DNA of 64,000 bases from assembly GCA_020050435.1 (NCBI GenBank), contig JAGVKQ010000020.1, positions 62,001 through 126,000 of the forward strand. Direction: 5' to 3'. Position 1 is the first letter of the stretch. The number at the start of each line of letters is the position of its first letter. The notes under the pieces are model-generated. The model was not told the DNA's origin and made no database searches. It was given only the letters and a program-made list of their open reading frames with translations. Position numbers and translations under genes: made by a program. Of the stretch, positions 27,702 to 37,154 are shown one piece after another. The DNA comes from Candidatus Caenarcanales bacterium (GTDB taxonomy: Bacteria > Cyanobacteriota > Vampirovibrionia > 2-02-FULL-35-15).

Positions 27702-29501
27702 ATGAATCAAACTAATTATGCTGTATTAGGTATTAGCTATGGATTAAACGATTCAGCAGCAGCATTAATTGTAAATGGAAAAGTCATTGCTTCTGCTGAA
27801 GAAGAAAGATTTAATCGAGAAAAACATACAAAGAAGTTTCCATTCCATTCAATTCAATACGTCTTAAATGAAGCTGGACTTTCTCTCAGTGAGATTACTG
27901 ATGTAGCCTATTATTGGAATACAAACGGACGTATATTAGAGAGAATATTATTGCATGGATACGAGCTTTTAATAAGAGTTTTTTCTCCTGTAAAATTCTT
28001 TAAATATCTCGCAGGATTGTTAAAAGATAGAGCTGGCTATGAGGTAAAAGACATGCTTTTCCCTCGAAAAACTCTCAAAAGGTTTTTTCCGGATCATAAA
28101 AGCAATTACAAACTAACAACTGAAAACCATCATGACACACATGCAGCTTGCACTTTTTTACAGTCTGGCTTTGATCGATCTGCAATTCTAATAATAGATG
28201 GTTCAGGGGAAATTGAATGTGTTTCTCTTTACTTTGGAGAAGGAAACAAAATCAATTTTATTGAATCTCAAAAACTGCCTCATTCCTTAGGTGTATTTTA
28301 TGGAGCAGTAACAGAATATTTAGGGTTTAAAAAATTTGATGCTGAATATAAAGTAATGGGCTTGGCATCATACGGTAAACCTTCTTATTACAACGATATG
28401 AAATCCATTTTAAGATACAATAACGGGATTAATTTTTCTTTAGATGATGACAGTTTTCAATTTCAATATGGAGAGGAAACTTGGTTTTCCAAAAAATTTA
28501 ACCTTCTTTTTGGTCCTAACAGAAAAGATGATGATTCTATTGAACAAAAACACATGGATATTGCTGCATCAGCACAACTTGTACTAGAAGAAATCCTGCT
28601 AGACATGTGCAAATATTCTCTAAACAAATTAAATGTTAACAAACTTTGTTTTGCTGGAGGTGTAGCTCTAAACTGTTCAGCAAATGGAAAGATTGCTGAC
28701 AAGTTGAACCTAGATGGTTTCTTTGTGCATCCTGCTTCTCATGATGGTGGAACTGCCTTAGGAGCGGCTCTGCTTGTTTCAAGCAGAAAATACAATAAGC
28801 AATTTGCTCCCGGAGAGTTACCTTATCTTGGACCAGCATATTCAAACGATGAAATTGAATCTGCTTTAAAAATAAATAGTAGTATAAAATATCATCTTAG
28901 TAAAAATATAGAATCTGAACTTGCCGAGCATATTTCTCAAGGGAAAGTATGTTGCCGATTTAATGGACGAATGGAATTAGGTCCTAGAGCTTTAGGAAAT
29001 AGAAGTATTCTTGCAAATCCCACTGATATCTCTATTAGAGATGTTATTAATATGAAAGTAAAGCTTAGAGAAGAATTTAGACCTTTTGCTCCATCATGTC
29101 TTATAGAAGATTTTGACACTTACTTCGAAGGAGTTAAAGATCCTTACATGGTTTTCACTCAAAAAGCAAAATCAATAACAAAAGAAAAATTACCAGCGAT
29201 TGTTCATGCAGATGGAACAGCAAGAGTACAAGTTGTAACTCCTGAGATTAACCCATCGTACTACAAGTTAATAACAGAAATAAAAAAACGTACAGGACAT
29301 GGAGTTGTATTAAATACCTCCTTTAATATTCAAGAACCTATTGTTTGTTCACCAAAAGATGCACTAAATACTTTTTGCATTAGCAATATGGATACTCTTG
29401 CAATTGGTGATTTTATTGTCGAACATGTTCAACAAAACCCTAAGATTTGTAACACAGAAATGTCATTTCACGATGATGGGCTGCTAAAGACTCAAAAGTA
29501 A
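27702..29501 (+). CDS. Carbamoyltransferase, NodU/TobZ family (second copy)
   Basis: The protein is 599 residues. Family motifs are NDSAAALIVNGKVIASAEEERFNREKH, the metal-binding ENHHDTHAACTF, VMGLASYGKP, FAGGVALNCSANGKI, and the C-terminal MELGPRALGNRSI and VVLNTSFNIQEPIV. It is clearly distinct in sequence from the 13965-15707 protein, so the two are likely to modify different acceptors. The last ~20 residues are coded in a region that also encodes, on the other strand, the end of the methyltransferase at 29440-30234 (62-bp convergent overlap). It is the third gene of the 25966-29501 operon. Confidence 0.9.
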   Translation: MNQTNYAVLGISYGLNDSAAALIVNGKVIASAEEERFNREKHTKKFPFHSIQYVLNEAGLSLSEITDVAYYWNTNGRILERILLHGYELLIRVFSPVKFFKYLAGLLKDRAGYEVKDMLFPRKTLKRFFPDHKSNYKLTTENHHDTHAACTFLQSGFDRSAILIIDGSGEIECVSLYFGEGNKINFIESQKLPHSLGVFYGAVTEYLGFKKFDAEYKVMGLASYGKPSYYNDMKSILRYNNGINFSLDDDSFQFQYGEETWFSKKFNLLFGPNRKDDDSIEQKHMDIAASAQLVLEEILLDMCKYSLNKLNVNKLCFAGGVALNCSANGKIADKLNLDGFFVHPASHDGGTALGAALLVSSRKYNKQFAPGELPYLGPAYSNDEIESALKINSSIKYHLSKNIESELAEHISQGKVCCRFNGRMELGPRALGNRSILANPTDISIRDVINMKVKLREEFRPFAPSCLIEDFDTYFEGVKDPYMVFTQKAKSITKEKLPAIVHADGTARVQVVTPEINPSYYKLITEIKKRTGHGVVLNTSFNIQEPIVCSPKDALNTFCISNMDTLAIGDFIVEHVQQNPKICNTEMSFHDDGLLKTQK

Positions 29502-30234
29502 AATCACCATAAACAGTAATATCCTTAAATCCTACATTTTCAAGCATTAACTGGAATTCATATAGAAAATACCATCTAATATTCATTTCTTGGATATAAG
29601 TATCAATTGGTTTTTCGCCATCAAACACCTCAAAACAATACCGCACTCGCTTTATCTGCTCTAAATGAAAATTTCTAACATTATCTGAAATAATAATTTT
29701 TTTACCATCTTCCAAATTAACTTCCTTGCAGTGTCTCCATTTATCTTGATCTTCCGCATATAGAGATAAAGACTGATACTTAGGGACAAAAAGTGAAATA
29801 ATAAGCTGACCTTTTTGTTTTAAGTGTTTAAAAAAACATTTAAGAGCCTGAAGTGCTTCGCTCCGATCCGAAACAATCATAAATGAGTGAAAAGGAACAT
29901 ATATATTATTGTACTTTTTTGAAATGTTAAAATCTTGCATAGGACTCTGATAAAGATCAGCACTCAAGTTAAGTTGTTTTAATTTATCTCGACAAATATT
30001 CAACATGTCATTAGAGTAATCCAAACCATCTAGTTCGAAATTCTCTCTCAATAAAGGAAGCAGTATTCGTCCAGTTCCACAGCCTACTTCTAAAGAGTTA
30101 CCACCTTGCCTTCTTAGAAGCTCCTTATAAAAAGATTCATCTCCACCAACAGACCCTTCTGGCCACCAAAGATCATAGATTTCTGCACCAAATCCATGGA
30201 AAGTTTTTTCTAAGGGCTTTTGTTGTTTGCTCAT
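29440..30234 (-). CDS. Class I SAM-dependent methyltransferase
   Basis: This is 264 residues. Motif I is SLEVGCGTGRILLPL near residue 48, followed by LDGLDYSNDMLNICRDKL and YNNIYVPFHSFMIVSD. The N-terminus (FHGFGAEIYDLWWPEG) and the length fit small-molecule methyltransferases of the type 25 group. It is the last of three tightly packed genes (ATP-grasp, unknown 718-residue protein, methyltransferase) with 16 nt to its upstream neighbour. Its end overlaps the convergent carbamoyltransferase by 62 bp. It probably methylates the product of the two upstream enzymes. Confidence 0.82.
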   Translation of the reverse strand: MSKQQKPLEKTFHGFGAEIYDLWWPEGSVGGDESFYKELLRRQGGNSLEVGCGTGRILLPLLRENFELDGLDYSNDMLNICRDKLKQLNLSADLYQSPMQDFNISKKYNNIYVPFHSFMIVSDRSEALQALKCFFKHLKQKGQLIISLFVPKYQSLSLYAEDQDKWRHCKEVNLEDGKKIIISDNVRNFHLEQIKRVRYCFEVFDGEKPIDTYIQEMNIRWYFLYEFQLMLENVGFKDITVYGDFTFESLAAHHREMTFLCYKS

Positions 30235-30250
30235 TTCAAGCTTAGTTTTT

Positions 30251-32407
30251 TTATTTATTCAACACTAAGGTAGATTCATTCCTAGAATTGTTTAGGGGTT
30301 CCATCTTGTCCCTCTTTGGCTCTAAATAAGCATCAAGGAATTCTTTGATTAGTTTACGATTTCCCCAGCAAGAATGTACTAATTTTTCAGTTAATTCAAA
30401 TGATGGCTGCTGGCAATTATCACCAGTTAAATAAATAGCAGTTATTTCATCTAACTGTTCAAACTGAATATCATCAAGGGGGAACTGAGTATATTTAGCC
30501 ATACTTTCTTCCTTTTCAGTTTTCATCCTATCTAATAAATCACCATCTGCCCAGTCAAGAAGTAAGAGCATGTTTTTAGCAAAATTAAACATGTTTGAAC
30601 CTTCTTCATAGGCTTCTTGTAAAAAGCTTCTCATCCCTTGTTTCTTAAAGCCATAACCTGCAAATTCAAGAAAAGTGTCTTTATCAAATCCTATTAGCTT
30701 TAATACATAAGCAATCTCAATCATTGAAAGTGTCCCTGCATCTAGTCTGGATAATAAGTACCCAGCAAGTGCAGTAGCTCCAGCTGGTTCTGGTTTCCGA
30801 GCATGAAGCATGACTTCTTTAATTATGTTTTTATTTATTGATTTTGTCTTCTTAAGCTGATCTAAATAGCGAAATAAATCTTCACCAAAGATTAATGCTT
30901 GAGCAAAAGGATTTATTGAGTGAGTAGAAACATGAAAAGCATCTTTACCTACAAAAGCTCCTCCATCTACTATACTATTTTTTAATATCTCAAAACAACG
31001 ATTTCCATTAGAGTAGGAACTAGATCCTAAGCCTACATAAGCAGTTCCTCTGCCAGAAGAATGATTTTCTACTACTACTCCTAATAGCTGTGCTAAAGAT
31101 TGTAAATTAGAAAGATCAAACACACCATGAATACGTGTTTTTAAATCACGCCCTAATTTATTTGAATCTAGGAATTTGCTAATTTCTGGAAAGAGGCTAT
31201 TTAACTCACTTCTTACACTGTCGTCTAACTCCATAGGATTTCGTAAAATACGATCTGCTAGAGCAATAGCTGCCAGAGCAGCGCCAATCGATGCCTGATT
31301 CCAGGTCGAAAGAGCTTTTCCCATATTATTTTGAAGAAATTGTTCTAATAAAATAAGGTAGGGGACCATAAGACCATAAATTCCACTTTCAACACCACGC
31401 TCAACAATGACTTTACCATCCTCAACATGGATACAAAGAGTATCAAAAGTACGTTTTACATTTTCATCTTTTAAAATCTCTGCAAGAGGTATTTTTTTCT
31501 CTTTTTCAATCAATTTTAAAGCAACAAAAATAAGATTTTGCATTTCATCCTTAGATTGTGGATTTGTTGGGAAAAAATAACCCCCAGTAAGCAGAGCATC
31601 AGACAATGCTCCTGGATCTCTTTGTTGGCGATTTATATATGTACGTAGCTTGGTAATTTGAGGCTGATCTTTTTCCAGCTCTCGCAAGAAAAAAGTTTTT
31701 TCCTTATTCATAAAATCTGCACGTTCATCAGGACACCAGATAACAAGACTACCCTCATTTTGATTCATCAAGTTAAATTCTTTATTTTTAAATTTCAATT
31801 TCTTTGCCTGCATAAGTCTAAGAACTTGGTGGCACGAAATCCCCATATTTGAGGAAGTAGAACAATATATTGTTTTTTTACTAAAGCATGACCAAATTGC
31901 AACTGTTTCATCATTTATTTGAAGTAGCTCAGATGCTTCAATTTTCTTCAGTTCTGAGGACGTAAATATTTTTTTACCTGAGTTAGATTCTCTTGATTTA
32001 AGAAATTCAAGTTTTAAGTTATTTAGATCTTTCGTGCTAAGCTTTTTCATCCGTTCTACTTCAAGTGAAATTTGCTCTGCCATTAAACCTAAAACATTAA
32101 AACCTTTGACACAACTTTCAAAATGCTTCCAGCCCCTCAAATAAACAATCTTCTTATTAACCAATGCTGTGGTAAGCGGAGCTTTAAACACTAAAGAATC
32201 AGAATCAGGACTATATGGGATTTCATTATCTTTTGCCTGGCTAGGAAGCAATATGTCTAATTCCATTGCTAACCTTACTGTAGATAGACCAATTTGCATT
32301 GCAGATGAATTGTTGTATTCTCTTCCTAGACCAACCTTTACTGTTTCTTCTTCTAGAAAATCTCCAGACAACTCAGGTATTTCTTTATGTAAATATGTAA
32401 GTTTCAT
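30251..32407 (-). CDS. Large protein of no recognised family, in an ATP-grasp/methyltransferase operon
   Basis: The protein is 718 residues, soluble, with no signal peptide or membrane segment. I recognise no known domain. Visible landmarks are a cysteine-containing stretch (YCSTSSNMGISCHQV, then VIWCPDERADF), an alanine-rich helical part in the middle (ASIGAALAAIALADRILRNP), and the glycine-rich segment GRGTAYVGLGSSSYSNGNR. The segments VDGGAFVGKDAFHVSTHSINPF and HARKPEPAGATALAGYLLSRLD follow. These dense conserved-looking motifs suggest an enzyme rather than a structural protein. It sits 9 nt after the ATP-grasp gene and 16 nt before the methyltransferase gene, so it is likely the central catalyst of that pathway. 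Confidence 0.8.
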   Translation of the reverse strand: MKLTYLHKEIPELSGDFLEEETVKVGLGREYNNSSAMQIGLSTVRLAMELDILLPSQAKDNEIPYSPDSDSLVFKAPLTTALVNKKIVYLRGWKHFESCVKGFNVLGLMAEQISLEVERMKKLSTKDLNNLKLEFLKSRESNSGKKIFTSSELKKIEASELLQINDETVAIWSCFSKKTIYCSTSSNMGISCHQVLRLMQAKKLKFKNKEFNLMNQNEGSLVIWCPDERADFMNKEKTFFLRELEKDQPQITKLRTYINRQQRDPGALSDALLTGGYFFPTNPQSKDEMQNLIFVALKLIEKEKKIPLAEILKDENVKRTFDTLCIHVEDGKVIVERGVESGIYGLMVPYLILLEQFLQNNMGKALSTWNQASIGAALAAIALADRILRNPMELDDSVRSELNSLFPEISKFLDSNKLGRDLKTRIHGVFDLSNLQSLAQLLGVVVENHSSGRGTAYVGLGSSSYSNGNRCFEILKNSIVDGGAFVGKDAFHVSTHSINPFAQALIFGEDLFRYLDQLKKTKSINKNIIKEVMLHARKPEPAGATALAGYLLSRLDAGTLSMIEIAYVLKLIGFDKDTFLEFAGYGFKKQGMRSFLQEAYEEGSNMFNFAKNMLLLLDWADGDLLDRMKTEKEESMAKYTQFPLDDIQFEQLDEITAIYLTGDNCQQPSFELTEKLVHSCWGNRKLIKEFLDAYLEPKRDKMEPLNNSRNESTLVLNK

Positions 32408-32416
32408 TAGTAACGC

Positions 32417-33643
32417 TCAATTTAGAGCTAATTTCCTTTCAAAATATTCTATCTGAACATAAGACTCTACCATTTTTTCCTTTTTCAAGACTTCATCTCT
32501 GTCACTTCCACATACAATAAAATATCCTGGTCTATCACGACTATCCCTTACAGGATTAATATTATCTCCTTCTTTAAGGTCAAGATTAAATATAAGGACA
32601 TTATCAAAAAGATTTTTATCTATATTCACCTTCTTAACTTTTCCAGGAGGGAAGTTAAAAAATTTAAGTACAGCATATTTTTTCTTATAATCTGCAACCT
32701 TAATTTCAAACGGAACTCCTGTCAATGTTTTTAAAAGGGCTTCAGTAGGATCAAATCCTGTAAGAAATGGAATTACACTGCTGCTTATACTTCCACCTGC
32801 ACCTCTTGCTGCAATTTCCATCAAATAAATACTTCCATCTTCTACTTTGTATTCTGCATGAGTATTACCAAACGGTAGTTCCAAAGCTTTAATTACCTTT
32901 GTGTTAACATCAAAAATCTTTTTTTCAAGTAATGGATCAATGTCACCTAAAAAAGTATTTCGCTCATCTAAGCAAGAGTTAGAATCATAGTGATATTTTT
33001 TAGTGAGAGTTAGATTATAAATCTTTCCATCTTTTACAAATGATTCTACAGAAAATTCAAATCCAGGAATATATCTCTCAATTATAATTCCTCTATCCAC
33101 ACTCTCTTTAAATGCATTTGCTATTAGTTGCTTGTATCTGTAATCTAGAATAGAAACACCTTTGCTACCTTGTGAATTAATAGGTTTTATTACATAGTCT
33201 GAAAACGTCGATAATCCACTGCAAAATTTCTCTGCTTCTAATTCTTCATCAAAGTAATAGCACTCAGGTATATGTTCATCTAATTTACCTTTAAGCGCCC
33301 TGCGCATAACATATTTATTGGTAAATTTTAAAGCTGTATTATAACCAATTCCCAACAACCCAAGTTTTTCAGCTATAAAAGCAACGGTAGGAACAGCTAC
33401 ATCAGTTTGATCTGTAACAATGTAGTCTATTTTATATTTTTCGGCACAGTTAAGTGTTTCCTGTTTGTTTGTGGTGTCAATTTGTTCATAATAGTCTGCA
33501 TATTGTTTACAAGGTGGGTTAACATTCATATCGGTTAGCAAAACTTTATAGCCCATTTGCTTTGCTTTTTTAATTAGTGGAATCTGATTAAAGCCACCAC
33601 CCAGAATATGAACTATCTTAGCTTTATTATTATGCTGTTTCAT
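32417..33643 (-). CDS. ATP-grasp carboxylate-amine/thiol ligase
   Basis: The 408-residue protein has an N-terminal Rossmann-like preATP-grasp part (ILGGGFNQIPLIKKAKQMGYKVLLTD). The ATP-grasp fold follows: VIKPINSQGSKGVSI (nucleotide-binding lysine and loop), IIERYIPGFEFSVESFV, and LMEIAARGAGGSISSSVIPF with the metal-binding glutamate. A C-terminal domain of ~100 residues ends the protein. The family activates a carboxylate as acyl phosphate and joins it to an amine. It is first in a three-gene operon with an unknown protein and a methyltransferase, with a 131-bp gap before it. The partners in the reaction are unknown. Confidence 0.87.
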   Translation of the reverse strand: MKQHNNKAKIVHILGGGFNQIPLIKKAKQMGYKVLLTDMNVNPPCKQYADYYEQIDTTNKQETLNCAEKYKIDYIVTDQTDVAVPTVAFIAEKLGLLGIGYNTALKFTNKYVMRRALKGKLDEHIPECYYFDEELEAEKFCSGLSTFSDYVIKPINSQGSKGVSILDYRYKQLIANAFKESVDRGIIIERYIPGFEFSVESFVKDGKIYNLTLTKKYHYDSNSCLDERNTFLGDIDPLLEKKIFDVNTKVIKALELPFGNTHAEYKVEDGSIYLMEIAARGAGGSISSSVIPFLTGFDPTEALLKTLTGVPFEIKVADYKKKYAVLKFFNFPPGKVKKVNIDKNLFDNVLIFNLDLKEGDNINPVRDSRDRPGYFIVCGSDRDEVLKKEKMVESYVQIEYFERKLALN

Positions 33644-33774
33644 CTTTGTAATTTTTCTTAAAATTTAACTCTTAATTAAAAAATTAATAACTAATTATAC
33701 TACTTTCGAATTGAAGCTAAATGTTAACTTGCTATATAATTTTAATCTTGTAATAACCATTAGCTGTGAGTAAT

Positions 33775-34963
33775 TCATTCAGCTAAGGTATAGGCTAAGG
33801 TGTTTTCTTTCAGTTCTTGTTTTGATAAGTTTTCACTGTCAAAAAAGTTTTCTTTAATTTTACTAATAATTAATTCCTGACTTTCTTTACTAAGATTATT
33901 ATAAAAGGGCAAACGAACTAGTCTTGAAGCTACTGATTCTGTAATGGGTAAATCACCTTCTTTATAACCAAATCTTTCACCCATTGGAGAGGTGTGCAGA
34001 GGTACATAATGAAAAACACAATTTATAGATTGTCCTTTTAAATATTTAATCAAATTATCTCTATAATTTTCAGATTTCAATAAAATATAAAACATATGGC
34101 AGCTTGATTTGCAGTTATCTGGAATGACTGGAAGTTCAACACTATCAAAATTTAAAAATCCTGAGTGGTAGTTATTATAGATTTTTATTCTAATTTTATC
34201 TATTTCACCCATTTTTTCGAACTGTGCATAGAGAAATGCCGCCAATATATCAGACCGGTAAGTATGAGCTACCAATATCTACCCATGTATATTTATCTAC
34301 TTCACCTCTAAAGAACTTACTTCTATTAGTTCCTTTTTCTCTTATTATTTCTGCTCTTTCTATAAACTTTTCATTATTAATTACGAGTGCTCCACCTTCA
34401 CCACATATAACATTTTTAGTTTCATGAAAGCTGTAGCACCCTAAATCACCTATGGTCCCTAAATATTTTCCTTTATATTTAGCATTAACACCCTGAGCGG
34501 CATCTTCTACGACAAATAAATTATGTTTTTTAGCAATCTCCATAATTTTATCCATCTCACAGGAAACCCCTGCATAGTGAACGGGAACAATAGCTTTTGT
34601 TTTATTCGTAATTTTTTCTTCTATAAGATTTTCATCCATATTTTTAGTATCAGGTCTAATATCTACAAATACTGGTTTAGCTCCTCTTAAAATAAATGCA
34701 TTAGCTGTAGAAACAAAAGTAAAAGAAGGCATAATAACCTCATCACCTTCTTTTATATCTAAAAGTATGGCTGCCATCTCTAAAGCATGAGTACATGAAG
34801 TAGTAAGTAAAACTTTTCTAGCGGAGAATTTTTCTTCCATCAAACTATTACATAATTTTGTATATTTACCATCACCAGAAATATGCATATTAGAAATAGC
34901 ATCTTCAATATACTTAAACTCATTTCCTGTTAGATAAGGTTTATTAAATGGTATTTTTTTCAT
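33775..34963 (-). pseudogene. wecE: WecE-type dTDP-4-keto-6-deoxyhexose aminotransferase, interrupted by a 1-nt frameshift
   Basis: Two overlapping frames together make one DegT/DnrJ/EryC1-fold, PLP-dependent transaminase of about 396 residues. The N-terminal frame (34250-34963) has CTHALEMAA, VEDAAQGV and the PLP lysine in YSFHETKNV, and ends at VDIGSSYLPV. The other frame (33775 to about 34257) continues with SDILAAFLYAQFEKMG, which normally follows SSYLP directly. Removing one base from CCGG at 34255-34258 restores the frame, so there is a +1 insertion. This enzyme type aminates dTDP-4-keto-6-deoxyglucose or -galactose, the product of RmlB. It may be a true mutation, a sequencing or assembly error, or recoding. 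Confidence 0.85.
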
Positions 34964-35103
34964 ATTTATTAGTTAGCAATTAAAGAACTTTTCAAAATCT
35001 AAAGCTGATTCTAATACTTTATTTGTAAAAAATCCAATATTAGCTCCTTTAATTAATCTAACTTATATTTACGCTAAGCCAACCTTAACCTGATCTATTA
35101 TTT

Positions 35104-37056
35104 TCACTCTAAACCTTCTAAAATATTTTTTGTTATTTCTTCTTCATTATTCATTTTCATACCAACAAAGAAATCTAAAGCAGATTTATATAGGGGTAAT
35201 GAGAAGCCTGCATCAGGATTTTTAACAATACCTAAAACAAAGTATTTCTTAGCTTTTTCTATATCTTTTATTTTATTAAAAAAATATCCTGCAAATAAAT
35301 ATCCATATGAAGATTCTGGAGTTAATTTTATATAGTTATCTATTATTTTTTCTGCTTCTACTGTATTCCCGGATTTTATAGCAATATCTATGAAATTAAT
35401 TGTATAAGAAGGTTTAAACTTAGGATTTTTTTCTATAGCTTTTTTATAATAATCCCAGGATAATTTCCAGTCTCCTATTTTATTAAAAAACATAGCTACT
35501 TCATAATATCCACCCCAGGAATTTTTAATAGTTAGAGCAGAATTAATAGCTATTTTTAATTTTTCAAAATCGCCTTGCAAATATAAATAATAAAAAATAA
35601 GTCTGTAAGTATTAAAATTGTATGTCATTTGCATAGGTCCATATTTTGTACTTAAGCCTGGTTTTACATATAAATACTTTTCAAGCCATTCTTTAATTTC
35701 TTGAGTTAAATACTCCTCAGTAATACTTTTTGGCAATTTAGAAGTGTCGCCAGCCTGTTTTAAAAGAGTAAAAATATACATAGGCTTATTCCATACAGGT
35801 GCTTCATTTGTTCTATAAATAAATTGGTTATAGTAATCTTTACTGGAGGGAATATAATAAGCTGTTCTGAAAAATAGAAAAATAAAAATCGGTACCAGTA
35901 AAAAAAAGAATACTTTTCTTATCTTTAAATTTTCAATACTAGAAATTAAACTTATTATAGAAAAAGTCAGCCCAATGCTGGGGAAATACACATATCTAAC
36001 TGCAGCGATAGAAAATAATGGAAATATTTGAATTAAAAGAACAATAGAAATAAAGAACCACCATATTCCTAGTGAAACATATGGATTCCTTTTAAAGTAA
36101 ACGATAGAAAATATTATTAGAAAGAGCACAACTATCTGAGAAAATAAACTATATGGATCTAAAATAGAGTCGCCGACCTTATACCACTCAGCAGCTGAGT
36201 CCATTAGTCCATAAGGGAAGAAATAAAGCTTAAAATAATGAATTATTAACTGGGGGGAAAACCAGAACATCCTAAATAAAATATCTTTTAGTCCTCCCGT
36301 TTCTGTCCAGCTCATAAGATCTTCAGAAATAGAAGTAGCATTAAACAATGAATCCCTACAGGCTATAAATCTAAGGATAAAATATATAGGTAAAACTATT
36401 AGAAAGGGTTGAAGTAAGAATAAGTATTTTTTACTAAAGATACTTTTTCCTTTTTTACAAAAACAAATTAATAGTAATAAAACTGGAAATAAAACGAATG
36501 TTTCACCAGTTAACAGTGCAAATAAAAGGAACAAATTACCTAAAATTAAATTTCTATTCTTATGCTCTAGGGTCTTAATTAACTCTAAGTAAAAAATTAT
36601 AAATAATAAGCAAAATGCATGTCCCATGACTCCAGCACCTACAAGTAATCTGGTAAACATTTGTAGATTAATAGGATGAATTATCCAAAACAAAACAGTT
36701 AAAACCGATAAAAGTTTATTTTCTGTTATTTTATAAAATAAAACTGTAGCTAATAATGTGACAAAAGTCTGTGCAAGAAATAAATAAAGGTGAAATCCAA
36801 AAGGGTAAGCATTTTTACCAAAGATTAAATGTATAAAAAAATACTGGAGATTATAAAAAGGTGAGAAATGAACTCCTCCTTCTGAGCTAAAAAACGATTT
36901 TATAACTAAGTTAAGATTTTTATATCTGGGTAAATCTACAAGAGAATCATCTTCCCAAACAGAACCAAAAAAAATGGTTTGAAAATAAATTAATATAAAT
37001 AAGATTACTGGTATGAGAAAGTACTTGTTTTTAAAAAAGGTAATTGTTTTATTCAT
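35104..37056 (-). CDS. Polytopic membrane protein with C-terminal TPR repeats
   Basis: The 650-residue protein starts with a hydrophobic helix followed by VWEDDSLVDLPRY, an acidic first loop like that of GT-C glycosyltransferases (TMTC/PMT-like). About eleven hydrophobic segments reach to residue ~400. After that a soluble part contains tetratricopeptide-like repeats, e.g. WKLSWDYYKKAIEKNPKFKPSY and IEKAKKYFVLGIVKNPDAG. The layout matches bacterial membrane O-glycosyltransferases with TPR tails. The gene follows no clear operon partner; the frameshifted aminotransferase begins 140 bp downstream of its end. Confidence 0.78.
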   Translation of the reverse strand: MNKTITFFKNKYFLIPVILFILIYFQTIFFGSVWEDDSLVDLPRYKNLNLVIKSFFSSEGGVHFSPFYNLQYFFIHLIFGKNAYPFGFHLYLFLAQTFVTLLATVLFYKITENKLLSVLTVLFWIIHPINLQMFTRLLVGAGVMGHAFCLLFIIFYLELIKTLEHKNRNLILGNLFLLFALLTGETFVLFPVLLLLICFCKKGKSIFSKKYLFLLQPFLIVLPIYFILRFIACRDSLFNATSISEDLMSWTETGGLKDILFRMFWFSPQLIIHYFKLYFFPYGLMDSAAEWYKVGDSILDPYSLFSQIVVLFLIIFSIVYFKRNPYVSLGIWWFFISIVLLIQIFPLFSIAAVRYVYFPSIGLTFSIISLISSIENLKIRKVFFFLLVPIFIFLFFRTAYYIPSSKDYYNQFIYRTNEAPVWNKPMYIFTLLKQAGDTSKLPKSITEEYLTQEIKEWLEKYLYVKPGLSTKYGPMQMTYNFNTYRLIFYYLYLQGDFEKLKIAINSALTIKNSWGGYYEVAMFFNKIGDWKLSWDYYKKAIEKNPKFKPSYTINFIDIAIKSGNTVEAEKIIDNYIKLTPESSYGYLFAGYFFNKIKDIEKAKKYFVLGIVKNPDAGFSLPLYKSALDFFVGMKMNNEEEITKNILEGLE

Positions 37057-37154
37057 TGGTTTTTGTCTAATTATTGCAAGAATTTTAATTACCTACAAGA
37101 CAAAGTGTACTTACTTTTCTTTTCTAATTAAGGAAGTGCTATCATTTTCTATTA

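Noticed and set aside
34250-34275. Programmed frameshifting in the aminotransferase gene
   Set aside because: No slippery heptamer, stem-loop or internal Shine-Dalgarno is visible at the junction; mutation or sequence error is simpler.
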